A stretch of DNA of 64,000 nt, taken from the NCBI GenBank assembly GCA_034231615.1, contig CM067298.1, forward strand, positions 9,662,140-9,726,139, written 5' to 3'. How positions within the stretch are numbered: the first letter of the stretch is position 1; each line of letters opens with the position of its first letter. The translations under genes were made by a program, and so were the position numbers. Source of the stretch: Meghimatium bilineatum (Eukaryota; Mollusca; Gastropoda; Stylommatophora; Philomycidae). This document shows positions 33,068 through 47,904 of this stretch, one piece after another. The notes under the pieces are model-generated. The model saw only the letters and a list, made by a program, of their open reading frames with translations, ran no database searches and was not told the DNA's origin.

Positions 33068-33220
33068 GTCTGTATCTACAACGGATGTCCATCTTTCACA
33101 GCCATACAGCATAATGGAAAGAACAAGTGAATTTAAAATTGTAACCTTGACTCTAAAACTGATGTTACTTTTCCATAATAACTTTAGCTTTGACATAGCA
33201 GCGATGGCTATAACACTTAT
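33068..33220 (-). pseudogene. LINE R fragment in inverted orientation
   Basis: The minus strand reads AMSKLKLLWKSNISFRVKV and SLVLSIMLYGCERWT, matching SLSKLTVIWKSNISVGVKI and SLVLSVVLYGCESWT of the adjoining plus-strand copy. The two copies lie tail to tail. Confidence 0.7.
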
Positions 33221-33224
33221 TACT

Positions 33225-35620
<2,396 letters not shown>

Positions 35621-35624
35621 GATC

Positions 35625-35774
35625 AAAGAGACACAGAAGCCAAGCTAATATCGGATGTGTCAGGCCGAAATGGGCAGACACCACAGCGAAGTTGTAAGTT
35701 ATGAGATAACGCATTCCGTTCTCCGGACTACAACCTGCTAATCTGCGGTAGCGTGAGAGTGTACGCAGGAGAAA
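35625..35774 (+). mobile_element. SINE type 1 segment, left flank of a LINE N copy
   Basis: The segment contains CGGATGTGTCAGGCCGAAA and CGCATTCCGTTCTCCGGACT, the SINE 3' half in plus orientation. It is about 86 percent identical by eye to 37393-37542, from AGAGACACAGAAG to GTACGCAGGAGAAA. The LINE N copy begins directly after it. Confidence 0.75.
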
Positions 35775-37392
35775 TAGGATCGATGCCTTAACCCTACGGG
35801 AAATAGATGTGCCCCAGCGTTAACACAGGTAAGTGCAGCACTACACTCTTTACCTTCTTACCACAACACAAGGCGGCTGTTATCAAGATAGATGGAGAAC
35901 TTTTGAAAGAAGACAAACAACCCATATACCTCGGAGTTACTTTTGATGATAAGCTGACATGGAAGCAACACGTAAACAAAACAACAATAAAAGTCAGGAG
36001 GAAGTTAGCTATCATGAGACAACTAAGTGGAGCCACATGGGGAGGCAGTGGGATTATACTCCATAAAGTTTACCAGCAAGGCATAAGAGCACACCTGGAA
36101 TATGGTTCAGCTGCGTGGTGTCCTGCATCAAACACCACACTACAAGATCTAGATAAAGTGCAAAACCAGACACTTAGGATAATGTTGGAATAAATGAAAT
36201 CAACACCCATAGCAGAGATGTAGAAAATGGGAAGAACAGAAATAATTGACGAAAGAAGAGACACAAAAGTACTAATACAAGCAGCAAGTTTCACTGTAGT
36301 ATGCCAATTCATCCTATGAAGGAAAAATTTCAACATCTAGCAATGCGGCGACTGATATAATGCAGCTTTATCCCCACCAAGCTAAAGGAGCCCGTAGACA
36401 ACCTACAGATCTACTTGAAGTTGACAGCCCCTTAAGGTCTGTGCCAGAAATAACCCCTTGGAGCGAAAGGCATGGAATACCAATATACATTCAGACCCTC
36501 GTGAAAGGAATACTAAGCGAGGACGAAAAAAATAATGTACAGCGAATGACAGTCACCCTTAGTTTCCTGGACGAAGAATATCCACAAGACACATGGGTCA
36601 GAGTATACACAGATGGGTCAGCACAGAATGCAGTGAGGAATGGAGGTGCAAGTGTATATATAGAATATCCACACAAGCCTAGAGATACAATCAGAACACA
36701 AACACGAAAATTCTGAAATACTTATGATGCAAAAATCCAGGCAATTAGGGTAGCAACTGAAACACTGTTGTATTCCAACCCTGGTCCATAGCATGTTGTA
36801 TTCCTGACAGATACAAGGTCAGTGCTTCAAGCTCTCCAGTCTGGAAAACTAACAGACTTACAAAAACCACGTAATGAATTGTCTTACCAGTATAGGGTAA
36901 CCATGCAGTGGATACCCTCTCATTGTGGAATACCAGGAAATGAAAAAGCAGACCAACTGGCTAAGGAAGGTGGTGCCGTAGACCAACTAGATGTACCAAT
37001 CACCTACCATCAGAAAAAACAGATGATCAAGTCTATAAGAAAGCCACAACCACCAACACAAGATGACTATCACATTATAAAGAGATCAGAGCAAGTTGTA
37101 ATTCTATGCCTCAGAACAGGACACAACCGACTCCACAGTCGCATGTACAGAAAGTTCAAGATTGGCGACACATCCATGTTTAATTGTGGACATGCAGCAC
37201 AGAATGCCAAACATATACTTCAAGAGTGCTCTGAGTAGGAAACGCTGAGACAGACATATTAGCCAGAGGAAACAACACTGGAATCAAAGCTCTATGGCCA
37301 CAGTATGAACTACAAAATAGAGTGAGTTTTATCCAGGTGGCAGAATTACAGGTATAGACATATTTCAAATGAACGAAAAAAGAAGAAGAAGA
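35775..37392 (+). mobile_element. LINE family N, old 5'-truncated copy
   Basis: This copy matches the complete N element from the reverse transcriptase thumb to the (GAA)n tail. Several in-frame stops (near 36192, 36714 and 37237) and substitutions show it is old. It is bracketed by the two SINE segments as if they were a very long target duplication. Confidence 0.85.
35807..37350 (+). pseudogene. LINE N polyprotein remnant (RT thumb to RNase H)
   Basis: Conceptual frames show LGVTFDDKLTWKQHVNK, YGSAAWCPASNTTLQDL, VRVYTDGSAQNAVRNGGA, VVFLTDTRSVLQAL, MQWIPSHCGIPGNEKADQLA and a CGHAAQNAKHILQEC tail. RNase H Asp residues are kept, but stop codons cut the frame into at least four pieces. It has no coding function. 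Confidence 0.8.
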
Positions 37393-37542
37393 AAAAAGAG
37401 ACACAGAAGTCATGCAATAGTCAGATGTGTCAGGCCGAAAGAAGCAGATATCACAGCTAAGCTGTAAGTCATGGAACACCGCATTCCGTTCTCCGGACTA
37501 CAACCTACCAATGTGCAGTAGCGTGACAGTGTACGCAGGAGA
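37393..37542 (+). mobile_element. SINE type 1 segment, right flank of a LINE N copy
   Basis: This is the counterpart of 35625-35774, starting at AGAGACACAGAAG immediately after the LINE N tail. It ends at the same internal point, GTACGCAGGAGAAA, as the left copy. Confidence 0.75.
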
Positions 37543-37544
37543 AA

Positions 37545-38025
37545 AAGCATTACGTGCGTCGGTCAACGTCAAAAAACATTTCCTGGTTCCTAAAGCTTTT
37601 ATTATGACGCAAGGAAGGGTTGGGGGGGAGGGTGGGGTGTTGGTCCTAAATATAGCCAATGTCACAAAAGTTGAGAACCACTGCGTCAGGGAATATCTCG
37701 TACAAAGTAAGAAGATTCCTGTGGGATTCTTTCATCGATTTGTCATCGTCATCTTTCTCTCCCTTCTCTTTTAGACTTAGGGCATATACGCATTAACTTT
37801 AGGTACATATTCACAATCCTCCCGGTCTATTCTCACATCCTGCTTGTGTTGCTAACATTCTACAGTACGTTCTCGTGCAACAGTGTAGACTTTTGTACTG
37901 TAAAAACTACTTTATTTTTACAAAAAATAAAACAAGCAACTTAAGGTTCACAGAATAGTTTAAACAAGACAGAGCAATTAGGTCGAATCTTTAAAAGAAA
38001 TGCCAGTTCAATAATAGAACAGTCA
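37545..38025. other. No gene recognised
   Basis: AT-rich unique-looking DNA between LINE debris and the large minisatellite. No domain-bearing ORF is present. Confidence 0.4.
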
Positions 38026-38029
38026 TTTC

Positions 38030-41000
38030 TTCATGCAGGTGTCAATTTCTAATACTACTACACTTCATGCAGGTGTCAATTTCTAATACTACTACACTTC
38101 ATGCAGGTGCACAGTTCTAATACTACTACACTTCATGCAGGTGCCCAGTTCTAATACTACACTTCATGCAGGTGCCCAGTTCTAATACAACACTTCATGC
38201 AGCTGCACAGTTCTAATACTTCTACACTTCATGCAGGTGCCCAGTTCTAATACTACACTTCATGCAGGTGCACAGTTCTAATACTACTACACTTCATGTA
38301 GGTGCCCAGTTCTAATACTACACTTCATGCAGGTGCACAGTTCTAATACTACTACACTTCATGCAGGTGCCCAGTTCTAATACTACTACACTTCATGCAG
38401 GTGCACAGTTCTAATACTACTACACTTCATGCAGGTGCCCAGTTCTAATACTACTACACTTCATGCAGGTGCACAGTTCTAATACTACACTTCATGCAGG
38501 TGCACAGTTCTGATACTACTACAATTCATGCAGGTGCACAGTTCTAATACTACACTTCATGCAGGTGCCCAGTTCTAATACTACTACACTTTATGCAGGT
38601 GCCCAGTTCTAATACTACTACACTTCATGCAGGTGCACAGTTCTAATACTACACTTCATGCAGGTGCCCAGTTCTAATACTACTACACTTCATGCAGGTG
38701 CACAGTTCTAATACTACTACACTTCATGCAGGTGCCCAATTCTAATACTACACTTCATGCAGGTGCACAGTTCTAATACTACACTTCATGCAGGTGCACA
38801 GTTCTAATACTACACTTCATGCAGGTGCACAGTTCTAATACTACTACACTTCATGCAGGTGACCAGTTCTAATACTACTACACTTCATGCAGGTGCACAG
38901 TTCTAATACTACACTTCATGCAGGTGCACAGTTCTAATACTACACTTCATGCAGGTGCACAGTTTTAATACTACTACACTTCATGCAGGTGCACAGTTCT
39001 AATACTACTACACTTCATGCAGGTGCCCAGTTCTAATACTACACTTCATGCAGGTGCACAGTTCTAATACTACTACACTTCATGCAGGTGCACAGTTCTA
39101 ATACTACTACATTTCATGCAGGTACACAGTTCTAATACTACACTTCATGCAGGTGCACAGTTCTAATACTACTACACTTCATGCACGTGCACAGTTCTAA
39201 TACTACTAAACTTCATGCAGGTGCCCAGTTCTAATACTACTACACTTCATGCAGGTGCACAGTTCTAATATTACTACACTTCATGCAGGTGCACAGTTCT
39301 AATACTACTACACTTGATGCAGGTGCACAGTTCTAATATTACTACACTTCATGCACGTGCACAGTTCTAATACTACACTTCATGAAGGTGCACAGTTCTA
39401 ATACTACAATTCATGCAGGTGCACAGTTCTAATATTACTACACTTCATGCACGTGCACAGTTCTAATACTACACTTCATGCAGGTGCACAGTTCTAATAC
39501 TACACTTCATGCAGGTGCACAGTTCTAATACTACTACACTTCATGCAGGTGACCAGTTCTAATACTACTACACTTCATGCAGGTGACCAGTTCTAATACT
39601 ACTACACTTCATGCAGGTGCACAGTTCTAATACTACACTTCATGCAGGTGCACAGTTCTAATACTACACTTCATGCAGGTGCACAGTTCTAACACTACTA
39701 CACTTCATGCAGGTGCACAGTTCTAATACTACTACACTTCATGCAGGTGCACAGTTCTAACACTACTACACTTCATGAAGGTGCCCAGTTCTAATACTAC
39801 TACACTTCATGCAGTTGACCAGTTCTAATACTACTACACTTCATGCAGGTGTCCAGTTCTAATACTACTACACTTCATGCAGGTGCACAGTTCTAATACT
39901 ACTACACTTCATGCAGGTGTCCAGTTCTAATACTACACGTCCTGCAGGTGCACAGTTCTAATACTACACTTCATGAAGGTTCACAGTTCTAATACTGCAA
40001 TTCATGCAGGTGCACAGTTCTAATACTACACTTCATGAAGGTTCACAGTTCTAATACTACACTTCATGCAGGTGCACAGTTCTAATACTACACTTCATGA
40101 AGGTTCACAGTTCTAATACTACACTTCATGCAGGTGCCCAGTTCTAATACTACTACCACTTCATGCATGTGCACAATTCTAATACTACACTTCATGCAGG
40201 TGCACAGTTCTAATACTACGCTTCATGCAGGTGCCCAGTTCTAATATTACTACACTTCATGCAGGTGCCCAATTCTAATACTACACTTCATGCAGGTGCA
40301 CAGTTCTAATACTACTACACTTCATGCAGGTGCACAGTTCTAATACTATTACACTTCATGCAGATGACCAGTTCTAATACTACTACACTTCATGCAGGTG
40401 ACCAGTTCTAATACTACTACACTTCATGCAGGTGCACAGTTCTAATACTACTACACTTCATGCAGGTGCACATTTCTAATACTACACTTCATGCAGGTGT
40501 CAAGTTCTAATACTACTACACTTCATGCAGGTGCACAGTTCTAATACTACTACACTTCATGCAGGTGCACATTTCGAATACTACACTTCATGCAGGTGTC
40601 CAGTTCTAATACTACTACACTTCATGCAGGTGTCCAGTTCTAATACTACACGTCCTGCAGGTGCACAGTTCTAATACTACACTTCATGAAGGTTCACAGT
40701 TCTAATACTACACTTCATGCAGGTGCACAGTTCTAATACTACACTTCATGCAGGTGCACAGTTCTAATACTACTACACTTCATGCAGGTGCACAGTTCTA
40801 ATACTACTACACTTCATGTAGGTGCACAGTTCTAATACTACTACACTTCATGCAGGTGCACAGTTCTAATACTACTACACTTCATGCAGGTGCACAGTTC
40901 TAATACTACTACACTTCACGCAGGTGCACAGTTCTAATACTACTACACTTCATGCAGGTGCACAGTTCTAATACTACACTTCATGAAGGTGCCCAGTTCT

Positions 41001-43030
41001 AATACTACACTTCATGCAGGTGCACAGTTCTAATACTACACTTCATGAAGGTGCCCAGTTCTAATACTACACTTCATGCAGGTTCACAGTTCTAATACTA
41101 CTACACTTCATGCAGGTTCACAGTTCTAATACTACACGTCCTGCAGGTGCACAGTTCTAATACTACTACACTTCATGCAGGTGCACAGTTCTAATACTAC
41201 ACTTCATGCAGGTTCACAGTTCTAATACTACACTTCATGCAGGTGCACAGTTCTAATACTACATTTCATGCAGGTGCACAGTTCTAATACTACTACACTT
41301 GATGCAGGTGCCCGGTTCTAATACTACATTTCATGCAGGTACACAGTTCTAATACTACACTTCATGCAGGTGCACAGTTCTAATACTACTACACTTCATG
41401 CACGTGCACAGTTCTAATACTACTACACTTCATGCACGTGCACAGTTCTAATACTACTACACTTCATGCAGGTGCACAGTTCTAATACTACTACACTTCA
41501 TGCAGGTGCCCAGTTCTAATACTACTACACTTCATGCAGGTGACCAGTTCTAATACTACAAGACTTCATGCAGGTGCACAGTTCTAATACTACTACACTT
41601 CATGCAGGTGACCAGTTCTAATACTACTACACTTCATGCACGTGCACAGTTCTAATACTACTACACTTCATGCAGGTGACCAGTTCTAATACTACTACAC
41701 TTCATGCAGGTGCACAGTTCTAATACTACTACACTTCATGCAGGTGCCCAGTTCTAATACTACTACACTTCATGCAGGTGCACAGTTTTAATACTACACT
41801 TCATGAAGGTGCACAGTTCTAATACTTCACTTCCTGCAGGTGCACAGTTCTAATACTACACTTCATGAAGGTGCCCAGTTCTAATACTACTACACTTCAT
41901 GCAGGTGCCCAGTTCTAATACTACTACACTTCATGCAGGTGCCCAGTTCTAATACTACACTTCATGAAGGTGCCCAGTTCTAATACTACTACACTTCATG
42001 CAGGTACACAGTTCTAATACTACTACACTTCATGCAGGTGACCAGTTCTAATACTACTGCACTTGATGCAGGTGCACAGTTCTAATATTACTACACTTCA
42101 TGCAGGTGCACAGTTCTAATACTACTACACTTCATGCAGGTGACCAGTTCTAATACTACTGCACTTGATGCAGGTGCACAGTTCTAATATTACTACACTT
42201 CATGCAGGTGCACAGTTCTAATACTACTACACTTGATGCAGGTGCACAGTTCTAATATTACTACACTTCATGCACGTGCACAGTTCTAATACTACACTTG
42301 ATGCAGGTGCACAGTTCTAATACTACACTTCATGAAGGTGCACAGTTCTACTACTACACTTCATGAAGGTGCACAGTTCTAATACTACACTTGATGCAGG
42401 TGCACAGTTCTAATACTACTACACTTCATGCAGGTGCACAGTTCTAATACTACACTTCATGAAGGTTCACAGTTCTAATACTACACTTCATGAAGGTGCA
42501 CAGTTCTAATACTTCACTTCCTGCAGGTGCACAGTTCTAATACTACACTTCATGAAGGTGCACAGTTCTAATACTACACTTCATGAAGGTTTCAGTTCTA
42601 ATACTACACTTGATGCAGGTGCACAGTTCTAATATTACTACACTTCATGCACGTGCACAGTTCTAATACTACTACACTTCATGCAGGTGCACAGTTCTAA
42701 TACTACACTTCATGAAGGTGCACAGTTCTAATACTTCACTTCCTGCAGGTGCACAGTTCTAATACTACACTTCATGAAGGTGCACAGTTCTAATACTACA
42801 CTTGATGCACGCGCACAGTTCTAATACTACACTTCATGAAGGTGCACAGTTCTAATACTACATTTCATGCAGCTACACTGTTCTAATACTACACTTCATG
42901 CAGGTGCACAGTTCTAATACTACTACACTTTATGCAGGTGCACAGTTCTAATACTACTACACTTCATGCAGGTGCACAGTTCTAATACTACACTTCATGC
43001 AGGTGCACAGTTCTAATACATCTACACTTA
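38030..43030. repeat. 5-kb minisatellite with 31/34-bp units
   Basis: Roughly 150 tandem copies of CTTCATGCAGGTGCACAGTT followed by CTAATACTACTACA, in a 34-bp form or a 31-bp form that lacks one ACT triplet. Most units are over 90 percent alike. Recurrent variants (GTGCCCAG, GTGACCAG, GAAGGTGCAC, TTGATGCAG, CGTCCTGCAG) appear in neighbouring groups, suggesting higher-order duplication. There are no long ORFs. Confidence 0.97.
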
Positions 43031-43224
43031 ATATAGATTTTTTTTAAAAATCAATCTCGATGTGTCATCAAAAGGCGTGTCCACATCAAACACGCGCGCA
43101 TAAAGCTGTTTCAGCATGTCGTACATCCATTTGGTAACAGTTGGTATGGGTAAAATATGACTCTCTTCCAAATCGCGAACACGGATTCATGTGACCTTCT
43201 TCTCGATGATCTTGCCTGTTCTAC

Positions 43225-43475
43225 GAGAGTGCACAATCGGAGGATTGTGAGGTCAATGAGGTCAGTAATGAGAATACGTAAATGGGAGCGAGGATCGATC
43301 TAGCACCAAGAGAACACATCAGGAAAATTTCCACCCCAAAAAAAACACAAAAAAACAACATACACACACAACTAAGAGTAGGAACCATCAGTCGTTACAC
43401 CCTGAGAGATTTCTTGAGTCAAGATCTGAACATTATGAACATGTCCAGCTGTGAATACGATAATCAACATACTTA
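43225..43475 (+). pseudogene. LINE family D, C-terminal fragment
   Basis: A short plus-strand frame reads LAPREHIRK and, after an insertion of A-rich sequence, VGTISRYTLRDFLSQDLN. It matches ALREHLTK and TGTISRYTLRDLLKPRSE of the fragment at 9.7-10.0 kb. The A-rich interruption (43338-43372) is absent there. Confidence 0.65.
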
Positions 43476-43479
43476 AATC

Positions 43480-43775
43480 TAAATTAAACCTAAACCAAAT
43501 CTAAACTAAACCTAAATTTGCTGATAGTTACGACGTACATATCAGGAACAAAAATATGAAGTCAATCTCCCTGACTTCTTGTTCGACCATCACAAGTAAT
43601 GATGACCATTTCTTACATCCACTTTTGAAAATTCAATTTTAGTTATGTCCTTGATTATGAGTTCGTAGATGGCTAATGAGCCCTGACTTAGTGAACTCTT
43701 TTTTGCCCATCTGCGTCTGTTACTTTTGTTATATGTTTGTTTGTTTGCTATCCCCAGACATTTCAAACAGCTTGC
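43480..43775. other. No gene recognised
   Basis: Short AT-rich spacer starting with a CTAAATCTAAATTAAACC-type repeat. No ORF of note. Confidence 0.4.
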
Positions 43776-43780
43776 TCCTT

Positions 43781-43946
43781 GCGCAGCATACGCGTCTGTG
43801 CCAACCAGTACTATAGTAACCCAGGATTATCAGGTTTTGCCAGTAGCGCAGCATACGCGTCTGGGCCAACCAGTTCTATAGTAACCCAGGATCATCAGGT
43901 TTTGCCAGTAGCGCAGCATACGCGTCTGGGCCAACCAGTTCTATAA
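43781..43946. repeat. 65-bp tandem repeat
   Basis: About 2.6 copies of a 65-bp unit beginning GCGCAGCATACGCGTCTG at 43781, 43846 and 43911. The copies differ by only a few bases. Confidence 0.92.
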
Positions 43947-44156
43947 ATTTCGAACCTACTAGTTCGTCATTCCTCCACCAGATTTGTTGACCCATCTGCA
44001 GTGATGACACACCTTTCATTTCCAGCTGCCGAAGATTCTGCCACAAGAGGACAAAAATGCAATGTTCCCTGGGCTGCATCTATTCGTCCTCTATGGTGCC
44101 CATTTTACAGAAGACAAAAGTAAGTCAAGGAGACAAGACATGCAGTGACAATGACG

Positions 44157-44765
44157 ATTTCTCACAGGCGACAGGTTGTCAGCAAACTTTCCTTAGTCGC
44201 CCCAGGTGCCAGGTTGTCAGTCAAATTCCTTAGTCGCCACAGGTGACAGGTTATCAGCCAACTTTGTTTAGTCGTCACAGGTGACAGGTTGTCAGTCAAC
44301 TTTCCTTAGTCGCCACAGGTGACAGGTTGTTAGCCAACTTTCCTTAGGCCCCCCGGTGCCCGGTTGTCAGCCAAATTCCTTAGTCGTCACAGGTGTCAGG
44401 TTGTCAGCCAAATTCCTTAGCCGTCACAGGGATAGGCTATTAGCCAACTTTGTTTAGTCGCCACAGGTGACAGGTTTTCAGTCAACTTTCCTTAGTCGCC
44501 ACAGGTGACAGGTTGTTAGCCAACTTTCCTTAGTCCCCCAGGTGCCAGGTTGTCAGCCAAATTCCTTAGTCGTCACAGGTGTCAGGTTGTCAGTCAAATT
44601 CCTTAGTCGTCACAGGTGTCAGGTTGTCAGTCAAATTCCTTAGTCGTCACAGGTGACAGGTTATCAGTCAACTTTCCTTAGTCGCCACAGGTGACAGGTT
44701 GTTAGCCAACTTTGTTTAGTCGCCACAGGTGACAGGTTATCAGCCAACTTTGTTTAGTCGCCGTC
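44157..44765. repeat. 37/38-bp minisatellite
   Basis: About 16 copies of a unit with TTAGTCGCCACAGGTGACAG followed by GTTGTCAGCCAACTTTCC. Units alternate between AACTTTCC, AACTTTGT and AAATTCC forms. Confidence 0.92.
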
Positions 44766-44769
44766 TAAG

Positions 44770-45600
44770 ACATGCATAAAAAGAAGACAGTTGCTATCTT
44801 ATTTTCACCCTGAGCTAGACATCCAGGCCCCGGTCGCCACAAGAGCGACTAAAGATGAAGTAAATGTCTTCATCAGTTTGAATATTTGCCTAACCTCATT
44901 GCATTCATAAAACTGCAATAATAGATAACAGAACGGAAAATAAAGTAGATAACTTCCAAACTGAATTAATATATAAAGTGCATTAAAACAGAAACTCCGG
45001 AGCAATTCTCAAACAACAAGACGGCTTGGTTATGTAGATTAATGTCTATTCCCCAATGTGTGGTGACAGAATAGACATAACATACTTTGCAGCTTCATGT
45101 CTAATAATGATAATTTATCAAATTATTTTGTTGTGGCGTAGCTATATAGCTACCGATATTATTGTCTGCGACATTGTCAATTCAAAAATCTGGCTATATA
45201 AATGTATGCCTAATGTGAATTTTGGAAAAAAATATGTCGTAACATTTTGTTTTGTTGGTTAGAGTACGGATAAACATGTTGTGTTGGGCAGAGGAAGAAT
45301 AAACATACGATTCATTAAAAATTTTAAGTAAGCATTTACTAAAAAATACCGTTTCAATGTGGATGAAGACGGGTTGGAGTTTGGGGGAGGGGGAGAAACA
45401 GAAGCATGTGTAGATGTATAGTTGGCTGTTCCATATTTATTTGTGTTTTAATAATCTTACCTCAAAACTGTAGATAACAAACCACGTGATAATAATGAAT
45501 ATGTAAATAGCTGTTACAATACTTACCACCACTAATACAAATATGATAAAAACACTCATAATTTAAAAAAAAACGATAAGGATGAACACAGTTGACGTTT
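44770..45600. other. No gene recognised
   Basis: AT-rich sequence. Near 45585-45605 GTTGACGTTTCGATC resembles the Penelope-like 3' UTR motif in inverted orientation. Confidence 0.4.
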
Positions 45601-45619
45601 CGATCAAAAGATTTTAGTC

Positions 45620-45915
45620 TTAGCAAATATATAATAGTAAGAGCATCCGGTTACGTCTGTAAGTCTCACCAATGGCCCACTAGATAAAACCTCCATGCAA
45701 CATAAAACCTTAGCAGATGACATGCCGTTATAATGAGGCTCTCTTGTGGAAGTTTTGTAGCATGTCATCAATACAATTATATACCCCCTAAGAGTAGAAG
45801 GCTCATTCAATAGGCATTACACTAAGCCGAAAACGGAAATCTCCTTGGTATGAAAGAAATCTCAGAAAAACCACCCCACTGTACATATGAAGTAAGAGCT
45901 AATCGCCTGCAACTT
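45620..45915 (-). repeat. Dispersed repeat family X, copy 2
   Basis: The reverse complement aligns over nearly 300 bp with 6735-7010, including CGATTAGCTCTTAC, GTGGTTTTTCTGAGA and CGGCATGTCATCTGCTAA. No ORF is present. Confidence 0.65.
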
Positions 45916-46014
45916 CTGCGGTTATCAATCAATCAAGTAAATAGATTATATATATATTTCGCCATAGGGCTTATTTAATATGTAGATATATTATATATAA
46001 TTCATCATTAACTA

Positions 46015-46612
46015 TTGACCTGCAATGAAATAAATCTACAGAAATAAATTTGCAATGAAATAAATCTACAGAAATAAATTTGCAATGAAATAAATCTACA
46101 GAAATAAATTTGCAATGAAATAAATCTACAGAAATAAATTTGCAATGAAATAAATTTACAGAAATAAATTTGCAATGAAATAAATCTACAGAAATAAATC
46201 TAAAGTTAAATAAATCTACAGTGAAATAAATCTACAGTGAAATAAATCTACAGTGAAATAAATCTACAGTGAAATAAATCTACAGAAATAAATCTACAGA
46301 AATAAATCTACAATGAAATAAATATACAGAAATAAATTTACAATGAAATAAATCTACAGAAATAAATCTACAGAAATAAATATACAGTGAAATAAATCGA
46401 AAGTTAAACAAATCTACAGTGAAATAAATCTACAGTGAAATAAATCTACAGAAATAAATTTACAGTGAAATAAATCTACAGAAATAAATCTGAAGTTAAA
46501 TAAATCTACAGAAATAAATTTACAGTGAAATAAATCTACAGAAATAAATCTGAAGTTAAATAAATCTACAGTGAAATAAATCTACAGTGAAATAATTCTA
46601 CAGTGAAGTTTT
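46015..46612. repeat. Minisatellite of AAATAAATCTACA units (14-18 bp)
   Basis: Tandem copies of GAAATAAATCTACA with optional GTGA insertions and a TTTGCAATG variant. The left 200 bp repeat a 28-bp dimer almost perfectly. Confidence 0.93.
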
Positions 46613-46614
46613 TA

Positions 46615-47590
46615 ATATGACTAAATATTGTCTATACAATTCATATTTACTGATTCCTTATTATAACGTTGGTATTTGTGCAACAACCCATACCAGAATG
46701 TTAGACATTCTCTGGCTTTTTGTGTGTCCTATATATAAATAGGAGGTCATATGAAAGACGTAATCTCGTTATCTCTTCGTGTGTCTTTACTTCTCCGTCA
46801 GAAATCTTTTATTCATGCATCCTCTACAAGAACCCGCGACATATCTGGTCCAATAACTTTCTATGGCTTCCTCTAAAATATATTTTGGCTGCTCTGAATC
46901 ATTCACCGATGAATTTCTAAATGTAGAAAACCGCCATAACAAATTGTTATGACTCTACAAGGGAAGTAATATAATGGCAGGAATTGTAGCTAGACTCGCA
47001 GTAACGTTGTTGACCTTATTATCACCCAATCTGTATCGGAATGAAAAGAAGTTAGATAATTAACTTTTACAAGTATATGACCTTTTTGTGCGGAATGTTC
47101 TCATAGTGCGTGATGGTACACGGTACCTTGGACATCTAGATATAGGCTCTCTTGCAAGGACTAACTGCGAAGTCATAGTAAGGGGCGGTGGTCAATAAAC
47201 ATTATCGCATTTTCTTCGGGGGTTCCGACTTGAACCAATTCTCACTAGTATAGATAGAACCCCCCCCCCCCCCCAATATTTTTAAAAAAAATAAAGAGAT
47301 GTTCTAGCCCAAATATCACTCGTTATAGCGTTATTACCAAATAGCGTTATTTTTCTTGCATATATGACCCTTTTCACGCGTGCCATTGGCTAGAGACACA
47401 CACAGTGTACGCAGAGCGGCCATTGATCAGTTACTTCAACCAATATATGTGACTAGATGAGATCAGCTTGCAAACAATAGACTAGACTATACTGACGTCA
47501 TACTAGGTAAATATTTTTCGCGAAATCCAGCGATTTTTTGCCGACAACCGCCCCACCCCCTAATTGTGCGTCCGTATTTATTCCTTTCTT
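46615..47590. other. No gene recognised
   Basis: AT-rich spacer containing a C15 tract at 47260-47274. No supported gene. Confidence 0.4.
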
Positions 47591-47596
47591 GTACAG

Positions 47597-47732
47597 GTTT
47601 ACAGATGTCTGCGATGGTGCCGAAACTTTTGGTAGCATTCATCTAATCTTCACCAATAGTGAACATTTGATGCTTTTTGCAGAAAGTGTTGGTCACGTTC
47701 CAGTAAAAAAAGATTTTCATTTACTATTGTAG
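47597..47732 (+). CDS. Possible terminal exon of an unknown gene
   Basis: A pyrimidine-rich tract ending TTCTTGTACAG precedes an open segment of about 45 codons (FTDVCDGAETFGSIHLIFTN and onward) that ends in a TAG. The amino-acid mix looks more protein-like than the surrounding frames. No upstream exon was identified and no family is recognised, so this is a weak call that may be chance. Confidence 0.2.
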
Positions 47733-47747
47733 ATAGTTGTGGGTTCA

Positions 47748-47815
47748 GTGGTAGATTGGTTAGTGGTACCACATCACAAACACAAATTGGTTCAAGTTGC
47801 TCATGGCTCTAAAGC
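47748..47815 (+). other. tRNA-related sequence
   Basis: A-box-like GGTAGATTGGTTAGTGGTA is followed about 35 bp later by B-box-like GGTTCAAGTTGC. No cloverleaf can be closed. Probably a tRNA-derived SINE head or a tRNA pseudogene. Confidence 0.3.
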
Positions 47816-47904
47816 CGAATGTCCACATTGTACTAGCAATTCGACTGAATTTATTAGTGGTACGTAACAATTCAATAATAAATGGATGTCTTAAACAGGA
47901 AATC

